DNA of 64,000 nucleotides from Hoylesella oralis ATCC 33269 (GTDB lineage: Bacteria; Bacteroidota; Bacteroidia; Bacteroidales; Bacteroidaceae): contig NZ_GL833119.1 in NCBI RefSeq assembly GCF_000185145.2, positions 2,049,464 to 2,113,463 on the forward strand, read 5' to 3'. Shown here in pieces: positions 44,752-53,060 of the stretch (positions are counted from its first letter, which is position 1; each line of letters starts with the position of its first letter). The notes beneath the pieces were generated by a model, which saw only the letters and a list, made by a program, of their open reading frames with translations, did not search any database and was not told the origin of the DNA. A program made the position numbers and the translations under genes.

Positions 44752-46419
44752 ATGAAACGATTATTCGTCATTATACTATTAATATTCACATTCCTTCAAA
44801 CCGATGCACAGAGCTACGGATACATATATCCTAAAAGGGAAGTAAGGGCAGTGTGGCTTACAACTATCGGTGGACTTGACTGGCCTCACGGTTATGCGCA
44901 GTCTGTTTCTTCCATTCAAAAGCAACAAGACGATCTTAAAAAGTTATTAGACTTGTATCAGCGTGCCGGTATCAACACCATATTACTACAGACTCGCATC
45001 CGCGGCACAGTGATCTATCCCTCTCAATACGAACCATGGGACGGATGTCTTTCGGGCATCCATGGTAAATCTCCTAACTATGATGCTCTGCAATTTGCCA
45101 TTGATGAAACTCATAAACGGGGTATGGAACTCCACGCGTGGGTAGTTACAATACCGGTAGGCAAATGGAATGCGCTGGGATGCAGAAGGCTACGTTCGCG
45201 TTATCCATCGCTCATCAGGCGCATAGGAGAAGAAGGTTTCATGAATCCGGAGAATCCGCAAACGGCCCAATACTTAGCTAATATCTGCAAAGAAATAACC
45301 GACAACTACGATATCGACGGCATCCATCTCGATTACATACGTTATCCTGAAACATGGGATATCAAAGTTTCGCGCAGCAAAGGCAGAGAATATATAACTA
45401 ATATAGTACGAGAAATACACGATCAAGTAAAAGCTGAAAAACCTTGGGTAAAGATGAGTTGCTCTCCTATTGGCAAACACGATGACTTAAGTAGGTATTG
45501 GAGTTATGGATGGAATGCCTATACGAGAGTTTGTCAAGATGCCCAAGGATGGTTGCACAACGGACTTATGGATGAACTTTTCCCCATGATGTACTTCAAG
45601 GGAGACCAATTTTTCCCGTTCGCTATAGATTGGGCGGAACAAAGACACGGCAAAATCGTAGCACCCGGGCTGGGTATATACTTCATGGCCGCAACAGAAA
45701 AGAATTGGAAAATAGATACCATCGTCCAAGAAATGCACGTATTACGACAATATAGTTTGGGACATGCCTACTTCAGAGGGCGCTTCTTTACAGACAACAC
45801 CAAAGGAATATACACCTTTGCATCAGAACAATTCGACAAATATCCGGCTCTCGTACCGGCCATGACATGGGAACATTCTGTGCCTCCAATGGCACCTACA
45901 AAGATATATCTTAACCAAACAACTTCCACACTCCATTGGTCTGGTGCTATCAATACGGGCCATTCACCTTATTTATTATATAACGTTTACGCAAGTCGCA
46001 CCTACCCTGTAGACATTAACGAAGCCCGTAATCTGATAGCACAGCGTGTACAAAAGCCGTACATAAGGTTGGTAAATACAAAGGACTTTTATTATGCAGT
46101 AACGGCAATGGATAGATATGGAAACGAAAGCGAGGCTACACAATACGGTACACAAACAGGTACGACGGTCACAAAAGCACATGCCACCCTACTTACATGT
46201 AACGGTTATTGCCTACAAATCCCTCAAATCATGCTTCAAGGAGATACACAATACTTTACGATAGAAACGCTCACAGGAACTGTAGTTGCCACATTCAGGC
46301 AACACGGAAATTCAATAGATGTAAGCCGTATTGCTAACGGAATATACACATTGCGTACACTCAATCGAAAAGGGATATCACACCGACTCGGATATTTTGT
46401 CGTAAAAAGACGACCATAA
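44752..46419 (+). CDS. Exported GHL10/DUF187-family glycosidase-like protein
   Basis: 555 residues from ATG 44752. Signal peptide (MKRLFVIILLIFTFLQTDAQ) followed by a TIM barrel of the family-10-like hydrolase group: REVRAVWLTTIGGLDWP, NTILLQTRIRGTVIYPS, DGIHLDYIRYPE and MSCSPIGKHDD. After about residue 390 a fibronectin type III-like domain follows and then a C-terminal strand-rich end that resembles a type IX sorting domain (VSRIANGIYTLRTLNRKG). Relatives (YngK, DigH) act on denuded peptidoglycan glycan or related sugars. Its substrate here is not known. Confidence 0.85.
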   Translation: MKRLFVIILLIFTFLQTDAQSYGYIYPKREVRAVWLTTIGGLDWPHGYAQSVSSIQKQQDDLKKLLDLYQRAGINTILLQTRIRGTVIYPSQYEPWDGCLSGIHGKSPNYDALQFAIDETHKRGMELHAWVVTIPVGKWNALGCRRLRSRYPSLIRRIGEEGFMNPENPQTAQYLANICKEITDNYDIDGIHLDYIRYPETWDIKVSRSKGREYITNIVREIHDQVKAEKPWVKMSCSPIGKHDDLSRYWSYGWNAYTRVCQDAQGWLHNGLMDELFPMMYFKGDQFFPFAIDWAEQRHGKIVAPGLGIYFMAATEKNWKIDTIVQEMHVLRQYSLGHAYFRGRFFTDNTKGIYTFASEQFDKYPALVPAMTWEHSVPPMAPTKIYLNQTTSTLHWSGAINTGHSPYLLYNVYASRTYPVDINEARNLIAQRVQKPYIRLVNTKDFYYAVTAMDRYGNESEATQYGTQTGTTVTKAHATLLTCNGYCLQIPQIMLQGDTQYFTIETLTGTVVATFRQHGNSIDVSRIANGIYTLRTLNRKGISHRLGYFVVKRRP

Positions 46420-46463
46420 CAAAATATCACTATTCCTTCAAACCCAATATACGGTAATAAAAA

Positions 46464-47036
46464 CTATTGCATTCTCTTCAATTCTTCATAAATTCGTTGC
46501 ACCGGCAAGCCCATCACGTTGAAATAACTGCCGTGTAAAAACGTTACGCCGACGTAACCTATCCACTCTTGAATGCCGTAAGCACCCGCCTTATCGAAAG
46601 GTTTGTAACGGCCAATGTAATAATCTATCTCTTCTTTACCAAGCACCTTGAACGTAACATCCGTCTCAACGACAAAGGCGCTTTGCCTCTCCGTCGTGGT
46701 AAGACACACTCCCGTAATCACCTGATGCGTATTTCCACTTAGCAAACCAAGCATCCGTCGGGCGTCTTCTTCGTCCTTAGGTTTACCCAATACCTCTTTC
46801 TTATCGAACACTACCACCGTATCCGCGGTGATTACGAGTTCATCATCGGCAATCTCATAGGCCGCGGCTTTCTCCTTGGCAATATATAACGGGATCTCCG
46901 GTACAGGTAAATTCAATGGATAACTCTCTGCTATACCCTCGACAACTCTCACTGTAAACGGAATATCCAAACCGGCCAACAACTCTCTACGTCGGGGAGA
47001 ATTGGATGCCAATATAATTTTATACTTCATTTCCAT
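46464..47036 (-). CDS. maf: Maf-like nucleoside triphosphate pyrophosphatase
   Basis: 190 residues. The N-terminal phosphate loop ASNSPRRRELL, the Asp in ITADTVVVFD and GKPKDEEDARRML are the Maf signatures. It removes non-canonical or methylated nucleotides (dTTP/UTP type). An ATG 6 bp downstream (47030) is an alternative start. It lies 23 bp after the kdsC-like gene and converges with the GHL10 gene. Confidence 0.93.
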   Translation of the reverse strand: MEMKYKIILASNSPRRRELLAGLDIPFTVRVVEGIAESYPLNLPVPEIPLYIAKEKAAAYEIADDELVITADTVVVFDKKEVLGKPKDEEDARRMLGLLSGNTHQVITGVCLTTTERQSAFVVETDVTFKVLGKEEIDYYIGRYKPFDKAGAYGIQEWIGYVGVTFLHGSYFNVMGLPVQRIYEELKRMQ

Positions 47037-47059
47037 TACATCTCACTTAATCAAAACCC

Positions 47060-47578
47060 TTACCAACCGAAAGCTCTCGCATCGGAAAGCCACTTCCCCT
47101 GCGCTCTCAAAATCTGTTCAATGATATCTCTGCCACAACCGTAACCGCCCTTTACGGAACTTACATATCGGCTGATTTCCTTTATATCGGTAGCGGCATC
47201 GGCCGGACAACATGCACATCCGCACCGATTCATTACCTCGTAATCGGGAATATCATCGCCCATATAAACGATTTCATCATCAGAAAGTCCGTATGCACTC
47301 TTCACCTGCTCGTATTTCTCCACCTTTACGGCGCAGCCCATGTATATGTCTTCCACGCCCAAACGTTCATAACGAGCCCTTATGGCATCAGTGTTTCCAC
47401 CCGTTAGAATTACAATACGAAGCCCCGATTTCTGTGCCAATTGTATGGCATAACCATCTTTGATGTTCACTGTACGCAATGGTTCGCCGTCTTGTGACAT
47501 GGGAATAGTCTCGGCAGACAGCACACCATCCACATCGAAAATAACGGCACGCACCTTTTTTAAGTCGTAATCGATCAT
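47060..47578 (-). CDS. kdsC: KdsC-type HAD phosphatase (KDO 8-phosphate phosphatase)
   Basis: 172 residues. HAD motif I is FDVDGVLS (Asp nucleophile and acid), motif II ILTGGN, motif III and IV YMGDDIPDYEVM. Small size and lack of a cap fit KdsC, which frees KDO for the lipopolysaccharide core. It pairs with maf downstream, an arrangement common in Bacteroidetes. Confidence 0.92.
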   Translation of the reverse strand: MIDYDLKKVRAVIFDVDGVLSAETIPMSQDGEPLRTVNIKDGYAIQLAQKSGLRIVILTGGNTDAIRARYERLGVEDIYMGCAVKVEKYEQVKSAYGLSDDEIVYMGDDIPDYEVMNRCGCACCPADAATDIKEISRYVSSVKGGYGCGRDIIEQILRAQGKWLSDARAFGW

Positions 47579-47623
47579 AGAATATTAATTATCTAAGATT
47601 TAAAAAACGTTGTATAAATCGGC

Positions 47624-48142
47624 TTATTTTATAGAAATATTCTCCCATTTAAGCCGTTCTTCGGCCTTAGGCTTAGACTTTTCTGCCGGATAACCTATGG
47701 CAATAACACACAGCACCTGCAGATTTTCGGGAATATCGAGTATCCCGTGCAACACTTCATCGGCAGCATGCCCATCGCTCAACCCACGGCCACGCATCTG
47801 AACCCAGCAGGAACCCAGTCCTAAATCGGCAGCCTGATACTGCATGGATATAGCTGCAATGGCACCATCCTCTATCCAACAGTCGTTCATTTGGACATCT
47901 CCAAGAACTACAATGGCAAGCGGAGCCTCTTTCATGAACTGTGCACCCTTATCTTTCGCATCGGCTATCTTCTCTATAAGGCCTTTATCGTCCACTACAA
48001 TAAAGCGCCATGCCTGTTGCCCCTTAGAAGTAGGCGACATCAATGCCGCACGGAGAACCGTCTGAAGGTCTTCCGGCTTTATTTCTTCTGCAGTAAAATG
48101 GCGACAACTACGCCGCATTCGTACCAAATTATTAAAATCCAT
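47624..48142 (-). CDS. Nitroreductase-family flavoprotein
   Basis: 172 residues. FMN-binding residues are visible in RMRRSCRHFTAEEI and SPTSKGQQAWRFIVVDD, and the dimer region in AISMQYQAADLGLGSCWVQMRG. It should reduce quinones, nitro compounds or flavins with NAD(P)H. The promoter region contains TATCTTTG (48186-48193) and a 12-bp palindrome at the expected start site, so it may be controlled by a repressor. Confidence 0.9.
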   Translation of the reverse strand: MDFNNLVRMRRSCRHFTAEEIKPEDLQTVLRAALMSPTSKGQQAWRFIVVDDKGLIEKIADAKDKGAQFMKEAPLAIVVLGDVQMNDCWIEDGAIAAISMQYQAADLGLGSCWVQMRGRGLSDGHAADEVLHGILDIPENLQVLCVIAIGYPAEKSKPKAEERLKWENISIK

Positions 48143-48168
48143 CGCTGCTATCTGTTCGTTTTATATTT

Positions 48169-48193
48169 CATACATGTATGTCTGACAAAGATA
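48169..48193 (-). promoter_or_regulatory. Nitroreductase promoter with palindromic operator-like site
   Basis: -7 box TATCTTTG (48186-48193, minus strand); six bases on, at the expected transcription start, lies the perfect 12-bp palindrome CATACATGTATG (48169-48180). Confidence 0.5.
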
Positions 48194-48224
48194 ACCATTA
48201 ATCATCAAATAGGATTACCGAATA

Positions 48225-48255
48225 TTGCATTTTTACAAAACATTTATTATTTTTG
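48225..48255 (+). promoter_or_regulatory. Promoter giving a near-leaderless FemAB-like transcript
   Basis: TTG at 48225-48227, 20-bp spacer, TATTTTTG at 48248-48255; the ATG at 48260 is only 4 nt beyond the box. Confidence 0.65.
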
Positions 48256-48259
48256 CGAC

Positions 48260-49237
48260 ATGAAAGAGATAAAAGTTAGGATTATCTCTAAACAAAAGGA
48301 ATTGCCCGTTATGAACGACGGCAATTTTTTCCACAGTCCGGAGCTTTTCAAGATTATTGCAGACACACCGGGGCATACTCCTTATATGGCCATTGCTACC
48401 GACCATCACGGCAACATCGTAGCCCACATGCTCGCAATCATAAGGAGGAGAGGCTCTTTACTGCCTCCCTATCTCTATACACACGGGCATATATTCGGCG
48501 AAGGGGCATATCAAGACGGCATTAACAAGGAAGAAGTGTTCGGTTTAATGCTGCGCGAAACCACTCGAAAGTTCAAAAGAAGGCTGTGTCTTTATGCAGA
48601 ATTCAGCAATATCAGCACCAAAATGTTCGGCTACAGGCATTTCAGAGAGAACGGATACTTCCCTATCAGCTGGCAAGAAATACATAACTCGCTGCACAGT
48701 ATGCCACCCGAAAACAGACTGAGTAATAAACTTCTAAAACGTATCCGGCATTCCTACAATCTCGGAATAGTAACTCGAGAAGCAAAAAACGAGGCAGAAA
48801 TCCATCAATTCTATACCATACTCCACAGCTTCTACCGCCTGAAAATCAGGCGTTTCGTACCGCCTGAAAGTCAGATACGGGCCATAGGATGCGGACAGAA
48901 TGGCCATATATTCGTAACACTTTATAGGAATAAGGTCATTGGAGGGTGTATCTGTGTGCATTACAATGGCAATATGTTTCTGTGGTACCACGCTTCCAAG
49001 CGCAAAAGATACATGTTCTTGCATCCCAATACCCTAACCATCTGGCATGCGATAAAGTATGCTTACGACAACAATTATGCCCATATGTCTTTCTTGGATG
49101 CAGGTCTACCTTTGATAAAAAACCCACATAGAGACTTTATTTTGAGTTTCGGTGGCAAACCGGTAACCAAATATCGGTGGTTCAGAATATCTATACCGTG
49201 GATAAATAGTTTGCTGTCGTGGATATATCGGGAATGA
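48260..49237 (+). CDS. FemAB/GNAT-type acyltransferase-like protein
   Basis: 325 residues from ATG 48260; the frame is open upstream over the nitroreductase gene but that is not coding. It has the double-GNAT shape of FemAB or Acetyltransf_6 proteins: NDGNFFHSPELFKI near the start, a central NKLLKRIRHSYNLGIVTREA and a second domain with GGCICVHYNGNMFLWYHASK. Such proteins use aminoacyl-tRNA or acyl-CoA to modify cell-wall or lipid precursors. The specific reaction is unknown. Confidence 0.78.
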   Translation: MKEIKVRIISKQKELPVMNDGNFFHSPELFKIIADTPGHTPYMAIATDHHGNIVAHMLAIIRRRGSLLPPYLYTHGHIFGEGAYQDGINKEEVFGLMLRETTRKFKRRLCLYAEFSNISTKMFGYRHFRENGYFPISWQEIHNSLHSMPPENRLSNKLLKRIRHSYNLGIVTREAKNEAEIHQFYTILHSFYRLKIRRFVPPESQIRAIGCGQNGHIFVTLYRNKVIGGCICVHYNGNMFLWYHASKRKRYMFLHPNTLTIWHAIKYAYDNNYAHMSFLDAGLPLIKNPHRDFILSFGGKPVTKYRWFRISIPWINSLLSWIYRE

Positions 49238-49251
49238 AAAGTAACATATTT

Positions 49252-49283
49252 TTTGGCTTTTCAGTTTACATGCTGTATCTTTG
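49252..49283 (+). promoter_or_regulatory. Promoter of fmt
   Basis: TTTG at 49252-49255, 20-bp spacer, TATCTTTG at 49276-49283; the fmt ATG at 49292 is 8 nt beyond, so the leader is at most a few bases. Confidence 0.7.
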
Positions 49284-49291
49284 TATGCTGT

Positions 49292-50263
49292 ATGGATAAG
49301 AAAGATTTACGTATTATATTTATGGGAACACCCGAATTTGCGGTAGGTTCTCTGAAAAAACTTGTAGAAAACGGATACAATGTGGTGGCTGTGGTAACGC
49401 AACCCGATAAACCTGTGGGCAGACATCACTACACCCTGCACCCATCGGCAGTGAAAGTGTTTGCCACAGAACATGGCATCCCCGTGCTTCAACCGGTAAA
49501 AATGAAAGACCAGAGCTTTGTTGAAGAACTGCAATCTTACCATGCCGACCTGCAAATAGTAGTAGCCTTCCGCATGTTGCCGGAAGTGGTATGGGCAATG
49601 CCTCGTTTCGGTACGTTCAACGTCCACGCAGCCTTGTTGCCGCAATACCGTGGAGCAGCGCCCATCAACTGGGCGGTCATCAATGGTGAAACGCTCACCG
49701 GCGTAACCACTTTCTTCCTTGATCGCAACATAGACACAGGGCGTATCATTATGAAAAAGGAGTTCCCCATACCCGATGATGCCGATGCAGCATACGTGTA
49801 CGACGGGCTTATGAGGCTCGGCAGTGAGTTGTGCATAGAAACGGTAGACCGAATAATTGCCACAGACGGCAATGTTCCCTCCGTTCCACAGCCCGATATG
49901 GAAGGCAATTTGAAATTTGCACCGAAAATATTTAAGGAAACTTGCGAGATCGACTGGCACCGACGTGCCAAGAACGTCTACGATTTCGTGCGCGGACTTA
50001 GCCCTATACCGGCAGCATGGACTACACTTGTCAACGATGTCAACGGCAAAAGCATCGTTTTGAAAATATATCGAACGGTTAAAACCTACCGTCCTTGCAC
50101 TGCCGAAGCGGGCATTTTGCAAGTCGATAAGACGCATCTGTACATGGCAACTGCCGACAATTGGCTCGAAATAACGGAACTTCAGCCCGCCGGCAAAAAG
50201 CGAATGACGGCAAAAGACTTCCTCAACGGCATGCACGATATAGAAAACTATACTGCCAAATAA
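49292..50263 (+). CDS. fmt: Methionyl-tRNA formyltransferase
   Basis: 323 residues from ATG 49292 (MDKKDLRIIFMGTPEFAVG). Formylates initiator tRNA. The catalytic region is FNVHAALLPQYRGAAPINWAVINGE (Asn, His of the HxLLPxxRG motif) and the folate loop GVTTFFLDRNIDTG; the C-terminal tRNA-binding domain follows from residue 205. The frame is open back to 49253, but the promoter overlaps that part. Confidence 0.96.
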   Translation: MDKKDLRIIFMGTPEFAVGSLKKLVENGYNVVAVVTQPDKPVGRHHYTLHPSAVKVFATEHGIPVLQPVKMKDQSFVEELQSYHADLQIVVAFRMLPEVVWAMPRFGTFNVHAALLPQYRGAAPINWAVINGETLTGVTTFFLDRNIDTGRIIMKKEFPIPDDADAAYVYDGLMRLGSELCIETVDRIIATDGNVPSVPQPDMEGNLKFAPKIFKETCEIDWHRRAKNVYDFVRGLSPIPAAWTTLVNDVNGKSIVLKIYRTVKTYRPCTAEAGILQVDKTHLYMATADNWLEITELQPAGKKRMTAKDFLNGMHDIENYTAK

Positions 50264-50321
50264 GCATTTGTTCCGGTACAATATTTATTGCCTCACGCTT
50301 ACGTTTTATCGATTTTATTAT

Positions 50322-50329
50322 TAATTTTG
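50322..50329 (+). promoter_or_regulatory. -7 box of the Sua5/YrdC gene
   Basis: TAATTTTG, 28 nt upstream of the ATG at 50358. Confidence 0.45.
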
Positions 50330-50357
50330 CGCCGTTAAACAAATAAAGACAACCGTT

Positions 50358-50927
50358 ATGACTCAAGCAGAAGATATTAAAAACGCCGTCGAAATAATGA
50401 AAAAGGGAGGTGTTATCCTATACCCGACAGATACGGTATGGGGCATCGGGTGCGATGCTACCAATGCCGAAGCCGTGGCAAAAGTATATCGAATAAAACA
50501 ACGCGACGACTCTAAGGCACTGATATGCCTCGTAGACTCCGACGTGCGCATGCAAAGATATGTAAGAAACGTGCCGAATGTTGCTTGGGATATTATGGAA
50601 TTGGCCACCAAGCCCACCACTGTAATCCTCGATGATGCTGTGAATTTGGCACCTAACCTTATTGCCGAAGACGGCAGTATAGCCATGCGAATTACGAAAG
50701 AGCCGTTCTCTCACGAACTTTGCTACCGCTTTCAAAAGCCGTTGGTCAGCACAAGTGCCAACATAAGCGGTCAGCCTGCCGCTTCTAACTATCGTGATAT
50801 CAGCCAAGAGTTGCTCGATGCAGTGGACTATGTATGCTGGTCTCGTCGCCAAGAACATAAGCCCCATACCCCAAGCAGTATCATTAAACTGAATAAAAAC
50901 GGAGAAGTCAGCATCATCAGAAAATAA
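50358..50927 (+). CDS. Threonylcarbamoyl-AMP synthase (Sua5/YrdC/YciO family)
   Basis: 189 residues. YrdC domain: GGVILYPTDTVWGIGCDATN, KVYRIKQRDDSKALICLV and LVSTSANISGQPAA. The first enzyme of t6A37 tRNA modification if orthologous to TsaC/Sua5; YciO-type paralogues look alike, so the symbol is left open. It ends 8 bp before the ClC channel gene. Confidence 0.9.
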   Translation: MTQAEDIKNAVEIMKKGGVILYPTDTVWGIGCDATNAEAVAKVYRIKQRDDSKALICLVDSDVRMQRYVRNVPNVAWDIMELATKPTTVILDDAVNLAPNLIAEDGSIAMRITKEPFSHELCYRFQKPLVSTSANISGQPAASNYRDISQELLDAVDYVCWSRRQEHKPHTPSSIIKLNKNGEVSIIRK

Positions 50928-50935
50928 ACTTACCG

Positions 50936-52738
50936 ATGGAAGCCGTACACAATAGGAAGATTACCTTTATAGAAAGGGCCGTTCGATGGAGCAATGCACA
51001 TCTGGCACGCAGGCAGATGACGCTCATTCTTTCGTTCTTCATCGGCCTTTTGGCATCTGTTGCGGCCTATACACTCCATTGGATTATCTCTGAAATACAA
51101 TATTTGCTCACGGCCGGTTTCAGCTATACATCGTATAACTGGCTATACCTTGTGCTTCCTGTAGTGGGCATCTATCTCACGTCCTTGTTCGTTAAATACG
51201 TCGTAAAAGACAATATATCGCACGGTATCACGCGGGTTCTCTACGCTATATCTACCAAACAGTCGCATCTGAAAGGACATAATTGCTGGTCGTCGGTACT
51301 GGCTTCGGCCATTACCATAGGCTTCGGAGGCTCTGTGGGGGCCGAGGCGCCCATCGTATTGACAGGAAGTGCCATCGGCAGCAACCTCGGGCAACTGTTC
51401 AAGATGGACAATAAAACACTGATGCTCCTCGTAGGTTGTGGCGCTTCGGCGGCCATTGCGGGCATTTTCAAGGCCCCGATAGCAGGCCTTGTCTTTACAC
51501 TTGAAGTTCTTATGGTAGATCTTTCCATGGCTTCGCTGATGCCTATTCTCACGGCAAGCGTAACGGCTACCTGCTTCAGTTACATATTCATGGGCGGCAA
51601 TGCCATGTTCAATTTTCAATTAGACAGTGCATGGAGCATCCAAAGAATACCCCCCAGTATCTTGTTGGGACTGTTTTGCGGACTCATAAGTCTGTATTTT
51701 ATCCGCATGATGACGGCCTGCGAGAACGTTTTCGCCCAGCTGAAACAGTACCAATACACCAAACTTATGCTGGGTGGCATTATCCTGAGTTCGCTCATTT
51801 TCCTCTTTCCGTCGCTCTATGGCGAAGGCTATAACTCCATCAACATATTGTTGCAAGGCCAGACCGAGGCCGACTGGAACACGCTGCTCAATAACTCTCT
51901 CTTCTATGGTCACGGCAAATTGCTCGTACTCTACATTGCTTTAGTATTGCTCACAAAGGTATTTGCCACCTCTGCCACTAACGGCGGAGGCGGATGCGGC
52001 GGTACTTTCGCACCGTCATTGTTTATCGGTGGCTTCGGTGGGTTCCTGTTTGCGCGCCTTTGGAATATCAATCAAGTGGGCGTATATATTCCGGAAAAGA
52101 ACTTTACTCTATTAGGTATGGCGGGCGTAATGGCAGGTGTGATGCACGCACCCCTTACGGGTATCTTCCTTATAGCCGAAATTACCGGCGGTTACTCCCT
52201 CTTTATGCCGCTCATAATTGTAAGTATAGTATCCGTTCTTACTATCAGTATCTTCGAACCCCACAGCATCTACGCCATGCGTCTGGCACGCGAAGGCAAG
52301 CTCATAACGCATCATACCGATCGTTCCGTACTCACCTTGATGAGTTTAAAGAGCGTTGTAGATAAAGACTTCATACCTGTCAACCCCGATCTTCCGCTGG
52401 GCAAACTCGTGAATGTTATCAGCAGAAGCCACAGCAGTTTCCTGCCTGTTGTAGATAGCGGGGGCACCTTGCTCGGTGAGATAGACATTACAAAGATACG
52501 ACAGATAATGTTTCGCACCGAATTATATAACCGATTTACGGTTAAACAGATAATGACACCGGTGCAAGCAACGCTCGGAATTAACGATCCGATGGAGGAA
52601 GTGATGCGTAAGTTCGACACCAAGAACACCAATTTCTTGCCGGTAGTAGATGTAAACCAACGAATTATCGGTTACATTTCGCGCACACGTCTTTATTCCA
52701 TGTATCGTAAAACGGTGGAAGATTACTCAGCCGAATAG
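50936..52738 (+). CDS. ClC-family chloride channel or antiporter with CBS domains
   Basis: 600 residues. About ten membrane helices with the ClC selectivity segments GFGGSVGAEAPIVLTGSAIG (the GxxGxEGP motif, with A in place of G) and NGGGGCGGTFAPSLFIGGFGG. From about residue 450 two CBS domains (DKDFIPVNPDLPLGKLVN, VKQIMTPVQATLGINDP) could sense nucleotides. No decision between channel and H+/Cl- antiporter is possible by eye. Eight bases after the Sua5/YrdC gene. Confidence 0.92.
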   Translation: MEAVHNRKITFIERAVRWSNAHLARRQMTLILSFFIGLLASVAAYTLHWIISEIQYLLTAGFSYTSYNWLYLVLPVVGIYLTSLFVKYVVKDNISHGITRVLYAISTKQSHLKGHNCWSSVLASAITIGFGGSVGAEAPIVLTGSAIGSNLGQLFKMDNKTLMLLVGCGASAAIAGIFKAPIAGLVFTLEVLMVDLSMASLMPILTASVTATCFSYIFMGGNAMFNFQLDSAWSIQRIPPSILLGLFCGLISLYFIRMMTACENVFAQLKQYQYTKLMLGGIILSSLIFLFPSLYGEGYNSINILLQGQTEADWNTLLNNSLFYGHGKLLVLYIALVLLTKVFATSATNGGGGCGGTFAPSLFIGGFGGFLFARLWNINQVGVYIPEKNFTLLGMAGVMAGVMHAPLTGIFLIAEITGGYSLFMPLIIVSIVSVLTISIFEPHSIYAMRLAREGKLITHHTDRSVLTLMSLKSVVDKDFIPVNPDLPLGKLVNVISRSHSSFLPVVDSGGTLLGEIDITKIRQIMFRTELYNRFTVKQIMTPVQATLGINDPMEEVMRKFDTKNTNFLPVVDVNQRIIGYISRTRLYSMYRKTVEDYSAE

Positions 52739-52747
52739 GTCTCGCAT

Positions 52748-52792
52748 AAAATGTAACCGAAGCCATCCGCCAATATCGCAACACTACATTTT
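52748..52792 (+). other. Inverted repeat after the ClC gene
   Basis: AAAATGTA (52748-52755) pairs with TACATTTT (52785-52792) across 29 nt. No T-tract beyond TT; weak candidate for a terminator or processing site. Confidence 0.25.
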
Positions 52793-52830
52793 CCATGTTC
52801 ATTGAAACAAAATAAAAACAACTCCGCTTA

Positions 52831-52896
52831 GACCATATATCTAAGGTGCTTAAATAGGCATTCTGAGGAGCTTAGATGGTATATCTATTTACGGCA
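52831..52896 (+). repeat. Array B of degenerate 22-bp direct repeats
   Basis: GCTT occurs at 52826, 52848 and 52870, exactly 22 bp apart. The outer two copies agree at 15 of 22 positions, differing mainly where CCA is replaced by TGG. In the phase of array C (units 52831, 52853, 52875) the middle unit shares ATAGGCA and matches array C unit 1 at 13 of 22. It begins 93 bp after the ClC stop codon; 52897-53010 shows nothing further. Confidence 0.5.
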
Positions 52897-53010
52897 AAGG
52901 GCTATCTGTGATAAACACATGCTTCGTCCGCCTTCCGTTCCTCCTGCAAATACGGCTACCATTCCCTTGTTACATACTAGCCGTTACTAATTAAAAAGCA
53001 AGTCATTTAT

Positions 53011-53041
53011 TTTGTGTATTGCACCTTTTACGCTAACTTTG
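53011..53041 (+). promoter_or_regulatory. Promoter of rlmD
   Basis: TTTG at 53011-53014, 19-bp spacer, TAACTTTG at 53034-53041; 19 nt to the ATG at 53061. Confidence 0.7.
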
Positions 53042-53060
53042 CGGTGCAAAAGCGAACGAT

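Noticed and set aside
49307-50281. 324-codon minus-strand frame opposite fmt
   Set aside because: The fmt frame has all catalytic motifs; the opposite frame has odd Cys/His-rich composition and no family.
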